From assembly GCA_930367205.1 (NCBI GenBank), contig OV884011.1:140799937-140863936 (forward strand): a DNA stretch of 64,000 nucleotides. The letters run 5' to 3'. The notes beneath the pieces are model-generated. The model saw nothing but the letters and a program-made list of their open reading frames with translations. It searched no databases and was not told the origin of the DNA. The DNA is from Acanthosoma haemorrhoidale. Its lineage: Eukaryota; Arthropoda; Insecta; Hemiptera; Acanthosomatidae. The translations under genes and the position numbers were made by a program. Within the stretch, counting starts at the first letter, position 1; every line of letters begins with the position of its first letter. This document shows, one piece after another, positions 33,245-48,200 of the stretch.

Positions 33245-36200
33245 ATGGTTAATACTAAGGAGGTTGAGACCATAAATATTTCGTCCTCATGTTCTGAGGA
33301 TGAATCCACCTCTTTAAATGACTTAAAACAAATAATACCAGAAAATTTCAATTTGTCTATTGAGCGAAAAAACGAACTCAAAGCAGCTCAAAAGTTTTAT
33401 GAGTCCCAAATTGCCAGAGAGACAGCTACACTACAAAATCTTAAGGTATATTAGTCTGTTCGAAATTGTTAGTAGCTTGATTTGTTGCAATATTTTTTTC
33501 TTTGATAAGGTCAATTGAAACTGATATTGATCTTATTAAATGTCTTTCCAATCATTTTCAAAATAAAGTTTGATAACTCTAAGCTGTCATCTTCAGTTTG
33601 CTAAAATGGAAAGACACGTTAACTGCACATCTGGAGACAAACCAAACTCCGCCATTAAAAGCCACAATCATTAAGTAAAAAATATGTCGACGCCCATACT
33701 ACAAAACCTCGTAACTCGAATTTTCGCCACTTTTTTCATGCCTTCTCGCTTTTTTAAAGCAATCATTTCCTTTAAAACAATCATTTTATTGTTTATACAT
33801 TTGAAAAAAATTCATAGTATTTGTTGATTCCTAATGAAAATAGTTATATTCCTTCTCCTGAAAAGTTATAGTTTTGTCACTTAAGAGTGTTGAATAAGAT
33901 TGTTTACAGTGCTGAATAGCACCTAGTCTGAAATGGACTTTTTTGACTTAGGTGTCAAATTAGATATTTTACTGTGCTGAATAGGACCTAGTTAGAAATG
34001 GACACCCATTCACTAAAGTTAAAATTCGATACATAAGTTATAAAAATTAAAAAAAACTAATAAAAACTCAACAGCACACTATTATTAATAAAGCAACTCA
34101 TTAAGTAAAGACGCTAGATATAGCAGACATAATTTAAAGTTTCAAGTGATATAAGTTTTCCATGCCATCAATTGAGTGAGTAGCCATAAGATTGGTGTAT
34201 TGGTGTGTCGTTTAATTTTTAATTATTTATTACTTATATTTGTCGAAGTTTTAATTTTTTGTAAAATGGATGTCCCTTTTGGGGTAGGGTGCTATTCAGC
34301 ACTGAAAAAAATTAAATATGTCTTGCTTACTGTTTGTTATCATTGTTGGGTTTAATGATTGAATTCGGTTTGTCTCCATATGTGCAGTTAACATTTTTAT
34401 CTTGTGAAATCTTCATTTTAGCAATCTGAAGGTGAAAAGCTTAGGACTGTCTAAATTGTTATTTTGAGAATAAATACCATATTGTGGAAATACCTGTATT
34501 ATTTAATTATACCCGCCCACAACCGGCAATAATCATTTGATATAGATCTATTTTCATGCACGCTCCATCCTTTGGGCTTTATAAGCTGCACTAGTGTGGT
34601 CGTTTAGTCTAGTTTTAGGGTTTTGTTGTGTCTCCAAAAACAGTTACCTGAATGTTTTACTTATTAATAATAATAGTGGAATCCAAATGGCCACAAATTT
34701 GACTATACTTAAATGTTTATATATGAGCACCTGATTAGTTAGGACATTAGCTTTCATGACTAAAATAAATGTTAGGTTTTACTAATTCAACCTCTCATTT
34801 ATAAATTCACAGCTAACAAAGTTTAACATTTCTCTCTGCCTCTCTGTTTCAGTAACTATAAGTTGGCCTAAATATAGAAAATTTTGCATAAAGTTTCATT
34901 TGCTAACCTGAAGACATGAAAACATAATGGTTGAAATATAATGGTTCCAATTATAAATTAATTATTGAATGTCTCAATATCGTGGTTAATATGTTATTGT
35001 TTGTTATGAGTTTAGTGTAATCCTATTATTAAAAGTAATTAAAACTGTAATTAATATTGTGTTATTAATTTTTCTGCAATCCTTGATTGACATTGCGACC
35101 AGAAATTTTGTGTGGATTTTCTTATTGAATACCTCATTATGGTGAAAATAAAGCAACCATATAAAAAATGATTAATTAATAACTTGCGAGTATAGGATGA
35201 AATTTTCCTATCATGTTGAGCAGTATGTCAATTCAATGTCCTCCTGACTATATAGAGTACTATAATTTCAAAGATTTTTTAAATTATTAATTATTGTGTT
35301 TGGAATATTTTCACTATTTTTCTTAGGGGCTTGTTATTTTCAAGGGAATTCCTCTTAAACGTGTGAACAAAAAAAGGCATTGCCCGTGAATTGCTCACAT
35401 TTTTAATTTGTATAACAAAAGAAATTTTTTAATCCACTCATAATTAGCATGACAGGTATTTTCCAGACTGCTACCTCTTGCAATCATAGTATGACAGGAT
35501 TCAATAACGTTTTGGACATTTAACAGAATAATCAAGTTTCTTAGTATTAACACATGTCTGTGTGTGTTATTTATTTTATCCCTTAACACAACAGGAAAAT
35601 TCTCATAAATTTGACTATGAAGTTGGGAAGAAGAACTGCTCGGATTAGCCACCCTTTAGAAAAAATAACAGGACTAGACGATCACAGTACATTTTTTTTT
35701 TAATTAAACCATAACATCATAAATTGCCTAAACTAACTGTTATAATCATAATGAAGTAGAAATACCATAGTAAGCTATATTCAACTTGTTTTTGTGTATA
35801 CATTTTGTAGTGTCTATTTTCAGGGTTATAATATAAATGCTACCTTAAAACAAATTTTGTTTGTTTCTGATTCAAGTTATTAATTAGCCAATCTTTTTTT
35901 GTAGGCAACTACAAAGAATATTGAAATAGCGAAACTTCCTGATAAAGGTGTTAAATTGAGATCATCAATTGAAAAACAAGTTCAGAAAGTTAAGGAGTTA
36001 AATGAACAATTAACACATGTGTTATTGAACATTGATGCTCATGAAACAAATGGTATTTGTCTATATTTCTTAATACCCATTATTATCTTTTCTTGATTAA
36101 ACTGAGACATGTGCATCAGCCATCTCCATCGAGTTGGCGAACTATACATGATACATTTAAGAGGGGTATACTATAATTTAATTTTTATCATAAACCTCAA

Positions 36201-39200
36201 TTTTTTGTGAACATTAAAATAAATCAGCTAAATGTCAAAGTCAAATGTGATTCATCAAACAATCAAGGATTTCGTTAAGGTTGGAAACACAATTATAATA
36301 AGAACAAAGTCCTCTATTTAATTATAAATGTTATTATGGTTAAAAAAACTAATAGAAATAACAAATCTAAGGGTGCCTATGACAATAATAATTAAAAAGG
36401 TAACTGTAAAGAATGAAGAAAATTAAGGATATAATAAAACTATAATAACAATACTATTGAGCTTAAAATTAATTTTAATAATAGTATAATTGTTGAATGG
36501 CTTATATAACAATAAAAATTCAGGGTGGTAACACTAATGTTAAATTATTTATTAGTAATTCATCATCCAGTCAATAACCATCAATAGCTTAATATAAAAT
36601 TTAATGCTCTGTTTTATTTAAGTCTCAAGTGTTGGTGGTTAATAATGGGCTTGGAAAGTCATTACGAAGCTAGCAGAGATGAGGCTGAGAGTAGCTAAAT
36701 CAACTCATTTCGAAAATTGTTACTACACGAGTTCCTGAATAATATAATTTTAACCTTGGTGAGATACCCTTAATCGTTTGTTTACTACCAGGTGGTTAAA
36801 AAATAAAAATGTAGAGTCAGTAATTTAAGTTTAAATGATAGTACCTCTTCCACTAGGTATGGTTCCACCAGTTCTAACCTCAACATTATTCTTCCACCAT
36901 TCTTCGAGCAGCATTCTGTGGCTGTCTCTAAAGCACAGAACATAGTAGAAAACTGTTGAGTCCAACTCTATTCACCCTTACATTTAGCCACTATTACTTT
37001 GTGCAGCATTTACCTACATATACTTTAAATTGTAAACTAGTGTGTTATAGTAATTACTTACTGAATGCTAAATTTAAATCTGTATAAATAATCCAGGGAA
37101 TATAGGGGGGGGGGGAAGCAAAAAATTGTGTAGTTGTGATTTTTTTATGTGTCCTATAGTAAAAAAACACTTCTGTTCATTGAGCATACAGAAGTTAGAA
37201 TGTAAAAAAGCACTTAATAGTTCCTGTATATAATTATTCCTTTTTAAAATTACCTAACATGGCTGTACTCCCAACAAATCATATTTTGATTGCTAATGGT
37301 TACTTCTTAATGGCTTTGATGAATTTTTTAAATGATATGTGAAATAAAATTCATTATGGTGTCAATGTTCTGGTAATTTTTTATGGAGAGCCTCAAGACC
37401 CTGAGATGAGCAGCACTAAGAATGCAGAAAGGTCCCAATGAAGTTACATTCCATTGACTGAACAACAATAGCTCTGGTGTCATTGTAGAAAATGTTTTTG
37501 TAATGAAAACGATAAATGTCTTTTCCTTGCATTGAACTTAAGCCAATATACTCACAAATCAACCTACAGAAGATGCTTCTGTCTTGAGTGTCGCCTCTTT
37601 TATATCCCTAGCTTCACAGTGTAATGGTGGAGAGATCATTTGGGAGGACATAGATCTTCATAGTTCAGAAACTTGATCTGTCAGGATTACCAGCATAAAC
37701 AACTAAGCAAAGAAAATCACATGCATTTTTTTAATAAATTTATTTATTAATGTACATAATCTAATTTCTTTTTTTTATTATATAAGTATCAGAAATAATT
37801 TGAAACATATAGTCTAGTTTCATTAATTTTTATTTTATACAAATAAAACTTTCACTTAATGTATGACTGTAGCTAATTCACCATGTACAGTTTTCCCAGT
37901 AATTTCCTTTTACTTTGATAACTTGGATTTTTTAAAATGAACCCTGCCTATAAGACACACTTAACAACCAGAATTTTTTTAGGTAAAGCTCTTCTTTTCC
38001 CTGGACTCAGAGTATTTATTAATTTTATTATCCAAACCTAATGATGTGCTTAATAATTCATTATGGTACCTACTGTTCATGCATTTAAAAATAACGAACA
38101 ATTTTTTTTAATGTGTTTTGCAGGACCTAGCAAGGGGAAACCTCAACCAAAAACCCATTTACCATCCATTACTGAACTTACTAAAGATCATATGAACTTA
38201 AATGAACTGGGCAAACAAGGTGTGTTTAATGTAGTTATATTTATTCTTATATTATATTGGTTTTAGATTCTTGTTACCTGAAACTGCTCTTTTACTTTAC
38301 TTATAATGTACTTACTTATAGCTATTTGTGAGGGCTAGATATTTACAGCTTCAGTTCCAGCTATTAACCAAGCCCTAAAACCAAATAACATAATAAATCT
38401 TGAACCTAAAGGCAAATCAATTGATCTCAATTGAGTTGCTATGTGGGAAGCAAGGATTCATGCTGCAGAATCCATTCAGTGCCCTCTTTCCTGGGCTCTT
38501 TATTTCTAGTGTTTAGTGATCGAGTAAGATAATTACTTAAAATATTAGTTCCAAACTTTGTTTGAATGTGGCAATACATAAAATTTATGGGGGAGGGAGT
38601 GGTGAATTGCAAGGTGTGACTCTCATTGTATTTTTTGTATAATACTGATCAGTATTTGGTTTAAATCAGAAGCAGATAAAAATATTTCTATATATGGGGA
38701 CTTAGATGAATAATCAAAAACGATTGGTATTAGTATTATATACATGTTTTTCGGGGTCACTGAGATGAATAATGGCATTATATACTTCTTGCTCAAATGA
38801 TGAGTTCACCCTAGAAAGAGTAAAAGGAGTTGAAGGATGTTGGTTAACAGAAAAGTTGTGGTTAAGACAGTTGAAATATCTCGCTCCTTTTTGTGACTTT
38901 GTCTAACACATGCTTGAGACTGGAATAATTGCCAAACAAATGAAAAAACGACACTGTTGCTATTTTTTACAAGCCATGTACAAGGGCCAAAAGAAACCGA
39001 ACTATTTTTGGACAAAAGAAACCGAACTATTTTTGGACAAAGTGATTTATTTCATTTTTTTTTACAAAAACCTTTAATCTCCTTCAATGTACTCTCCATT
39101 GAAGTCAATACACTTATCCATTCTTTTATTCCACTGTTTGAAACATTTGTTGAATTCTTCATTTGTGATTCCGGACAGTGTCTCCGTCGTTTTTGTCTTT

Positions 39201-42200
39201 ACTTCTTCAATGTCTGCAAAACACTTCCCTTTTCATTCAGGGGACTAGATCAGGTGAACAAGGAGGATGGGGCACAGTGGTCATACCATTTTTGGCCAAA
39301 AATCGGTGCACAGAGATGGATGTGTAAATGGGAGTGTTGTCGTGGTGGAAAAACCAGTCCCCCCGACTGCCACAAATCAAGGCCTTTTCCTCTGCAATGT
39401 TGTGCAATCTTTTCTAAACTTCCAAGTAAAAACTTGGTTAACTGTCCATCTTAGGGGAACAAACTCTGAATGGACAACTCCTCTCTAGCTTAAAAAACAA
39501 ATGAGCATCGTCTTTATGTTAGATTTCACCTGGCAAGCTTTTTTGGGTGAGGCGAATTTGGAGTCTTCCATTGGGTTGATTGTTGCTTAGTTTCAGGAAC
39601 GTATCAATACCACCATGATTCATCACCTGTGATGAGCTTGGAAAAAAAAGTTTGGATCATTTTGGAACTCTTCCATCAAAAAGATCATGCCTCCAATGTG
39701 ACCTTACTTTTGCTGTGCAGTCAGCTGTCGAGCAACAAATTTTACAGCCTCCCTTATCATCCCCAGATCTCCACTTAAAACTTTCTGTACTGAACTCCAA
39801 GTCACTCCCGATTTCTCCACAACTACTTTCATGTTGACTTTGGCCTGTTGTCAATCTTCCAGGACAATTTTGCGAATTTTTTCGTCATTTTCATTGATTC
39901 GGGCTGTTGAAGGACGCCCAGAGCGAGGTTGATCATTAATTGACATTTCCTCATTTTTAAAACCGGGAAAACTACTCAAACACTTTAATTTTCCCCATAA
40001 CATAATCCTTGTAAGGCGCTTTTAACATTTCAAAAGTTTCTGTGCTAGTTTTTCTGAGCAGGAAGCAAAATTTGACGGTCGCACGCTATATGGCACAAAA
40101 CAAAGAGCACACAAACAACTGTCACAAATAAATCAACACAAGCGGAATGGAACCTTCTTGAGTGACAGCACTTAGTATGCTAACTGGTGAAAAGTTGCTT
40201 CACACAGTCCTACCAGCGGAACCTGGTACTACAAAAACTCCACCTCGTACAACATCACTTTGGTATCTTTTGGGTACGCCCTCGTAAACTTGAAAAGAAT
40301 CCTTTAAGCTATTGACTGATCAGCCTGCTCAGTGCAACTTGTTTGGAGAGACACCTCTATATCAATCCGATTCACCACCTTACCTCTTAGTTTGACTTTA
40401 AATGTTATCACTCCACCACCAACTAAATCTATTTACAAGGGGTTCTACAATAGACAACTGTCTGGAGCCTTCCTAGAGTTAGCATCACCTTTTGACACTG
40501 TCTGGCTAACTGGCCTGTCGTATAAGTTGTTTAATACCATACCTCCAAACTATCTTCATGTCTTAAAATAATGTTTATTTGATGATAATTTTATGTCCCT
40601 GTAAATTCTATGTTTAGCATAGCAAGAAGATTATAATGTATATAAATTATAAATATATATTATATATAAGACACCTACATTAAGGTGTTCCTCAAGGAGC
40701 TATACTACTGTGTCCTCTACTTTTTAATGTTATGACCTCTCCATATCTACAACATAAACTTATGTTTATATGCTGATGATACCCTTATTCTGTACCACAG
40801 AGAAACTATTGAAACTACTATTACCAACTAACTAAGTATCCTCCTAGGGAGAGAAACTAGGGATCAAAGCGTTTGCTACCTTGGCACGCATTTAGACACA
40901 TGACTTACTTAGTTTGTGTGTAGCTCTATGACCGCCAACAAGTCCTCCAACAACAATCACCAGGAGTCCCTGATTGGTATGGCTGCTGTCCAGCGTCCAA
41001 TGTCATCCAATCCCGATGCTCCTGGTAACATTGGTCGGACAATTTGACCATCACATTTTTGGTCTTCCCACTCTCTGTCTTTCATGTATGGCTTCTGTCA
41101 GTAACCTTTTTGGGATCATGTCATCACTCATCCACACTACAAAGCCCTCCCATCTCCCATCTCAGTCTCATTAGATCAAGCTTTTTGAACAACTCAAATA
41201 CCTCTTAGTTGCTTCTTCATCTCCATTCGTCTGCACAACAAACATTCCTTTGAAAAATTTGTAGGACCCTTTCTTAGGCTTTGGTTGTTGTACAGCTTTC
41301 CAGTTCATTTATGAGAACTGGGTAAATCAGTGTCTTATATAAAATAAGCGTGGTATGGCGAGATGCATGGCTGTTGCAAAAATGTTGCAGCCCAAAGCAG
41401 CAACGGTTTGCACACATAATCTTCCTTTTCATTTCCACAGAAATCTGGTTGTCATTTGCTTTCTTTGAACCAAGGTATGTAAACTCAGATACTTTCCATT
41501 TTTATTATTAATTTAGACACTACTAACCTAGAAACTAAACACGACATAGCTTATAGACTTCTACTACAACTGTAACCACCAACAGACATACAATATTAAA
41601 ACATACTTGTACAACATTACTTTACAAGAGACTCATATTACGGATACTCATTTACGGCTCTCCTGTATGATAACTGCACTAGCAAGTCCAGGTGAGGGCT
41701 ATTCTGCAAACACTTCAGAACAAAACAGTCCGGCTAGTGCTGGGAGAACCCTGGTTTGTCAGGAATTACCCAAATTCATATAGAATTTAATTGCTACCAA
41801 TATTTCAACAAATAGGAGATCTTACAAAGAGTTACTGTGATCATCTTCAATTACCCTTAGGGGCAGTCTCCTTCCATCTAAGCCAACCTATCTAGCAGAG
41901 ACTCAAAGCAATAATTTATCAAGACTTTTCAATTTTTTTTTTTTTTTCTTTGTTTAAAATTTGTGTGAGATACTAATGTAGTGGTCCAAATAAATATAAT
42001 TGGTTAATAAATATATTATTTGGTTGGTGAATAATATCTGGGCCAAACTTGAAGTGAATATCAAGCCTTTGTGACACTATTTTTTTTTTTTTTTATTGGA
42101 AAAATCCAGTCTTATGAAGTGGTTATTCTGACAAAATTGGGTACATAATACTGAGAGTGAATGAGTGATGAGGTATCGGTGACCTTCATTATGTCACCAA

Positions 42201-45200
42201 CCTTTCCCCAATTATGCAATGGCAAGGATATCTTTTCAGGACATTTATTTTTATTTTTATGACGTAGTACTGTTTAATATTATCCAATTTTTATGTGAAG
42301 AATGTGATATATCAATCTGCAATACAGCTAATATAATAAAAAAATAAATGTTATCTTAAGAGTGCAATGAATTTTTATAAAATTATATAACAAAATGATA
42401 ATATCTGATACCTGTGGTAAGTTAAAAGAAAAAATCTGCTAAGCTATTATTGTACTGAACAATTTAATTTTGTATCAATTTTAAATTTAAAGCATTCCAT
42501 TTAAATGTAATAAGTAGTACGAAATGAAGTAATTTTTTTTAGAGCAATTGTTGAACGTGCATGAAGATAAATAGATAATTGGAACATAATTGCAGCAAAA
42601 AAAAAGAATGAACCAAGAGTTACATAATTCATCAATTAACAGGATACTAAATATCCTACAAAATACAAATTTGTGTACATTTTATTCGCTGTGCATTATA
42701 AATACATTATGTAACCCCACTGATGTATTTTCCCCTTTGACCAATAATTATTAACATGTACCTAAATTAAATTGTAGCTTTGAAAACACATCAAATACAG
42801 CAGGCAGCAACTGTAGAAACTCTGGAAAGGCTGCATAATTTTATGAGTCATTCAAATGAATGCACAACTGAGGCACCAGATGGGCTTAAAGTCTCTCTCT
42901 TGCCTCATCAGCTAGTTTCTTTAGCTTGGTTAGAAAAAAGAGAAAGAGAAAAACCTGCTGGGGGAATTTTAGGTATTTTTCATCTTTTTTACATTGCTGA
43001 TTAAATTTTGAAACTATGAAAAATATAATAGTTTATAAATTATTATTTATTTAAATTTCAAAATCATCTTTATTTAAATTATTGAAAATACATGAATAAA
43101 TTCAATAAAGTATTTTTTGCATTTATTTTGTTATTTATTTATTAAACATTTATTATTTAAGCTGACGACATGGGTCTTGGGAAGACACTAACATTAATAT
43201 CATTAATATTAAAAAGGAAACATCAACGGTCAACTGAAGAAAGTGGTTCATCATCGGATGATGATGTAATGAAATCACACAAAAGAAAATTCTGTAAGTT
43301 TCATGTAATATTCAGCTCAGCTCTTATGAATATGACTAACTTTTGACATAAATACATTATGTGGTTATCATAGAAGTTATCAAATTAATAGTGATTAGCC
43401 AAAGAGAAAAGATAGTGACAGGACACTCTGTTTAGGTGCTTTATCCACTGAGCTATCTATTGAGCACAAGCCTAGCCAATACTAAGTCTCTTTAGGAACG
43501 CTCTTTAAAGCAGAGAGCAATTCCAGAATCAGAGCCTTTCAAAGGGGATCACAAACCACTACTAACAATTATAGTATATAATCAGTTTATGTTCAGTATT
43601 TGAATATTTGATTCAACTAATTCCAAAAAAAGGTAAACTAATTCTCTGGAAATACCAAACCAAAAGACACACTGTAGTCCTCTTTGTATAACTTCAGTTT
43701 TGACTATGTTCTTCTTAAGGTTTGTGAGAGCGTAGCTAAAGAGATTTTATAATAGTCTTGACCCTTGTCCCTGAGGCATCATCCCCATTGCCTGATGTTA
43801 TCACACAATGACAAGGTCCCGGCAGAGATGAACATCCCCGCTATCAGAATGAGAGAAGCCGCTAATATACATAATACAGCGAATTATGTAATAACATCGA
43901 ATTTATACGCCGCTAAGATATATGAGAGAATATCCCCTCTTCCTCTGAATCGATCAACTGATTTTTTTTTACTATGTTGTCCCATGGTACTCTATGTTAA
44001 AAACTTTGTGATAAAGAAATCATTGGGCACTAGTGCTGCAAGCAGGCAGCCACTTTTCTTTGTTTTACCTCATAATTTTCTCCTGATTAAGTTTGTTATG
44101 AGTATTAGTACAAATTGACTGAAGTAATGTGAGTAAATTATTTTGTTGAATCAGCTTAGATTGATGAATAGAAAGTGTTGAAAGTTCATCAGATTTATTA
44201 AAGGACAGTATTTCCATAAACAATGTGTCTGCATCCTGGCCTGCCAGAGGTATGTGTTGAGTTGTATTGGTTGTAAACTTTGCTAGAGCACTTCAGGAAA
44301 TTATGTCCTTAGATGTCAATAAACTGAGGGAAAGCTCAGTTCCTGACTACCCTGTCTCTATATCTCTCTAAGCTATCTACTAATATTAGTTATTTAAATT
44401 TATTACCCCATACTTAACCAGTTTTCATCTTTGGGGTTCTTCATCATCATGATTCTTCAGCTCAAATGCTCAGTTTTACCTTTAAGCAAAGGGAACAGGA
44501 AATAGTTTCATTAATAATTGTTCTTTTATGCTTAGTAACCAAAGGTAGTACACTCGTTGTATGCCCAGCTTCTGTCATGGACCAATGGAGCGAAGAGATA
44601 AAATCGAAAGTTAAAAGTGGCTATTTGTCTGTTTATACTCACCATGGAGCCAAGAGAGAAAAGAATCCTAGGCGGTAATTATGCAGTTTCTTAAACTATT
44701 TAAATTCTTAGCTGTTTGTTATTGATTTCTGACTTCTCTGGTATGATAACCATAAGGAAATAATACTTTTTTTATCACTTCCTTATAGAATTCAGCATCA
44801 TCTTTTTGGTATATCAGTCTCTTGGTTCTAAATAAGTTGTCAGTTCTTTGAACTCAGTAATTCCCCTAGACATGTTTCTTGTTTAAATTTCTAAGTACTT
44901 TTTTTCATCATTTTGATTTTTAGACACACTCGTTTTGGAAGCACTAAGAATTCATTATTAATAAATTGTAAGTTTTCTGCCTCTAGAATTCTATTTTCTG
45001 TCTGTTTACTTTGTGGTTTAACATGAAGGAATCATTTGCGAGCAGTCCACAGCTTGCTTGTAACAGACAACCTACCAAGTGACAACTACCCTATATTATC
45101 CATCATACCTATCTGCAATATGTTGTAGTAATATCATTAATAATACAGTATATTGAATGTTATCTTTAAAGTTATTAATGTTTGTTAGTTTAAAAGAAGT

Positions 45201-48200
45201 TTGATTAAACATAAAAGATGTGAAATTTAAATGGGAAAGCTCATGACATAGAAAGAAGAGCGGGCCTGGCTATCAGCAGGTCATTTAATCATTTAGTCAT
45301 CGAATAAAGTGGAACATTTCTTCTCAAATTATCTTCATTTCAAATTAATCCAAAAAACATTTGTGAATTTCAAAACTATTTTGAGTACCCAAAAATCATA
45401 ACATTTCCTCAAAAATATAAATAATAATGGCCACAACATAATTTCAGCATAGTTTTTAGAATGTAAATGCTTTAATATGTGTGAAGATAGGTTAAGTAAA
45501 ATTGTTTAATCGTATGAGTGTTTAGTTTGTCCGAATCCAACCTGAAAAATTTTAAAAACGTCAATAGGTTACATTCAACTCCATATACATGTAAATTCTT
45601 CACTTATTGGTTTCTTTATTCTTACAAAACCTGGTCAAATTAAAATTTATGTATTATCCGTTACAAGAACATTACAATTTGGCGCCCACGTGGGGCCACC
45701 ATTTTATTAATGTTATGATTTGGCACCCACATGAGGCCACCATATTACAAACATTACAATATGTATTTGCTTTTTTCTTTGAAGTGGTTGCCGGTTTTTG
45801 AACCATGATAAATAAAACGGATATTTGTCCGTCCACAGTTTGTAACACGTTTTCATTGACAGAAATCTTTAGGACAGTTTAAACTTTCATCTTTTTGTGC
45901 TAAATATCAATATCAGAAATATAAGAACAATATATATTAATCACAAAATTGTTTACAATTGAAAACTAGAAGACTGAAAATTCCAATACCATTTTCAATT
46001 GAAATAGGTCCTATAAAATTAAAAGCTTAAAACATAATATAAGATCACAATAAATAAAATTTTAAATATATAAATAGTTTAAATTAATAGTATTGGCCTA
46101 ATGTTAAGAGATTGTACCAATACAGCTTACTAAAAAACTTAAAACTATTCAAAAAATGATCATGGATATAAATAATTAAAATTTAATTATATAATTGTGA
46201 AATGAAGTACCGTGGAATTCACTTACAACGATCTTCAATGGACCTAAGAAATCAGTCGTTATACACTAACTTCTTTGTATCCCGATTTGAGAAAAAAATT
46301 AATAATATTGTAAGGAAGTACTCGTACATATGCATGTAAGGAAATAAAAAACAGAATGGTTAGGATAAGGCAAGTTAAACCATAAATTTGTTTATTTAGT
46401 ACATATATGGCAAAATTATACAGAAATAAACCTTATTTTATCAATCACTTAATAATTCACCTCTAACTTTGCCGAAAATGATATTGCACCTCTGGTGAAA
46501 ATCTGACTAAAAAGCTGAAAAAATTCAGTCGCTTTTTTTTTTTTTAAGTCTCGAGTCATGAATTGGAATTTATTTTTAATTTTGAACTAACCCAGGAGAG
46601 CCTTTTCCACAATTGGATGTAAGCTAGATTTTATCATCTCGTTAGATGTGGACTCCTATTCAAAAATGCTTCTTACTTCGATGCTTTGTTTACATATGAA
46701 GGAAATAGTCAATAGGCTGATTGAGAAAAAAATGAGGCTTTGATAGGCTTACAAATCAATCATAGCTAGAATTCAAGTATTTTTTATTTAATACAAATAA
46801 ATAATTCTTTTATCTATGTGATAAATCACACTGGACTTTTTATAAAATTTGCAGTTAAAACTTTCTAATTATGTAATTGAATATATAATTATAACATTTT
46901 CCTTATAATTGGTTTAGGCTAGCGGTTTATGATGTTGTTTTAACCACTTATACGATCTTGCAATATGACAATAAAGGAGAAGATTTGGTAAGTAGTAAAT
47001 GTTATTTATGTATTAGAAAATAATGTAATATATTGTTTAGTTATATATATATATATATTGTTTATTTTAATTTAATCTGAGGTTTTAAAGGTTCTGCTAA
47101 TATAAAAAATAATTCTTTGGCAAAAGGAAGATTGTTTATTTACATTACTTTTCATTAATTCTTTCTTATATACAATCACGTCTGTGACACAAAACTACAA
47201 TTTACTAAAAAACATGTTTACTCTATTTTACCTTATTATTATTTTCACAACTGGCGAGATTTACTAATTTTCTTGTTGTTTTCTTTTTATAATGCATCTA
47301 TTTTGCTCTTCTTTTTTTAACTTGGTCTGCCACGTGGTCAGTAAAATCCAATTATCTCTTCAATCCTCTTCCCTGATAAAAATCTTCTTTATACAACTGT
47401 TCTAGCTTTGGTTCTATCACCATCAAATAATATTTCTTCAAGTTTCACCATGTTATTCTATTCTCTTCTCTCAACATTACGTCTACTCCGGATCCTCAGC
47501 AGAACAACTAACTCCATCTTGTTTTTTCAAAACCTCCCTCCTTTGCTTTTATCGCCTTCTTGATACACGGGTCGATTAATGCCCTTTTATTTCAAAATTT
47601 CAAATTCTTGATAAATAAAATTTACAATATCAAATATCACAACAATATTTTAGTGTTTTGTTAATTTACTAATAAAAAAAATTAATTAAACTTTTAAACT
47701 TAATATTTATTATTTCATAGGAGGATCCTTGACAACCAAACATTTAATATAAAATAAATAAAAATATTAAATAAGACATATACTGTATTTGATTTTTCAC
47801 AATTTTTCCCTCTATACTTGTCTTGTTCCAGCCAAGTAGTGTGTTTTGTTGATACCGACGCTCCAATTATAATGCTACCTCAATGGCCTCTTGTAGATTC
47901 TGCCAATCTGACGAGTAATGCTTTTATTTATACATATAGATAAATATGAGGATATTAGGAAATACAAAGAAATGAAATATAATGTATGAGGTGATATGAG
48001 GGCCCTATATCTTTATATACTATATCTTTGACTATCTCAAACTCAATACCTCTCTTTTCAAGCAATTCTAAACAACTGACAACTTCTCCTTTAAAGCATC
48101 TCTAAACAACTGAACTACCGGTAATCCCTATCAGATGTTCAATTTACTGACACATTTCCAAGCTGTTCCATTCACTTATTTGTAATTAAACTTTTTATAA

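Noticed and set aside
38957..39454. 165-codon plus-strand open frame
   Set aside because: It is antisense to the mariner transposase; all recognisable motifs are on the minus strand.
43765..44118. 117-codon plus-strand open frame in TTF2 intron 5
   Set aside because: Mixed low-information translation, no motif; kept only as a note in the intron entry.
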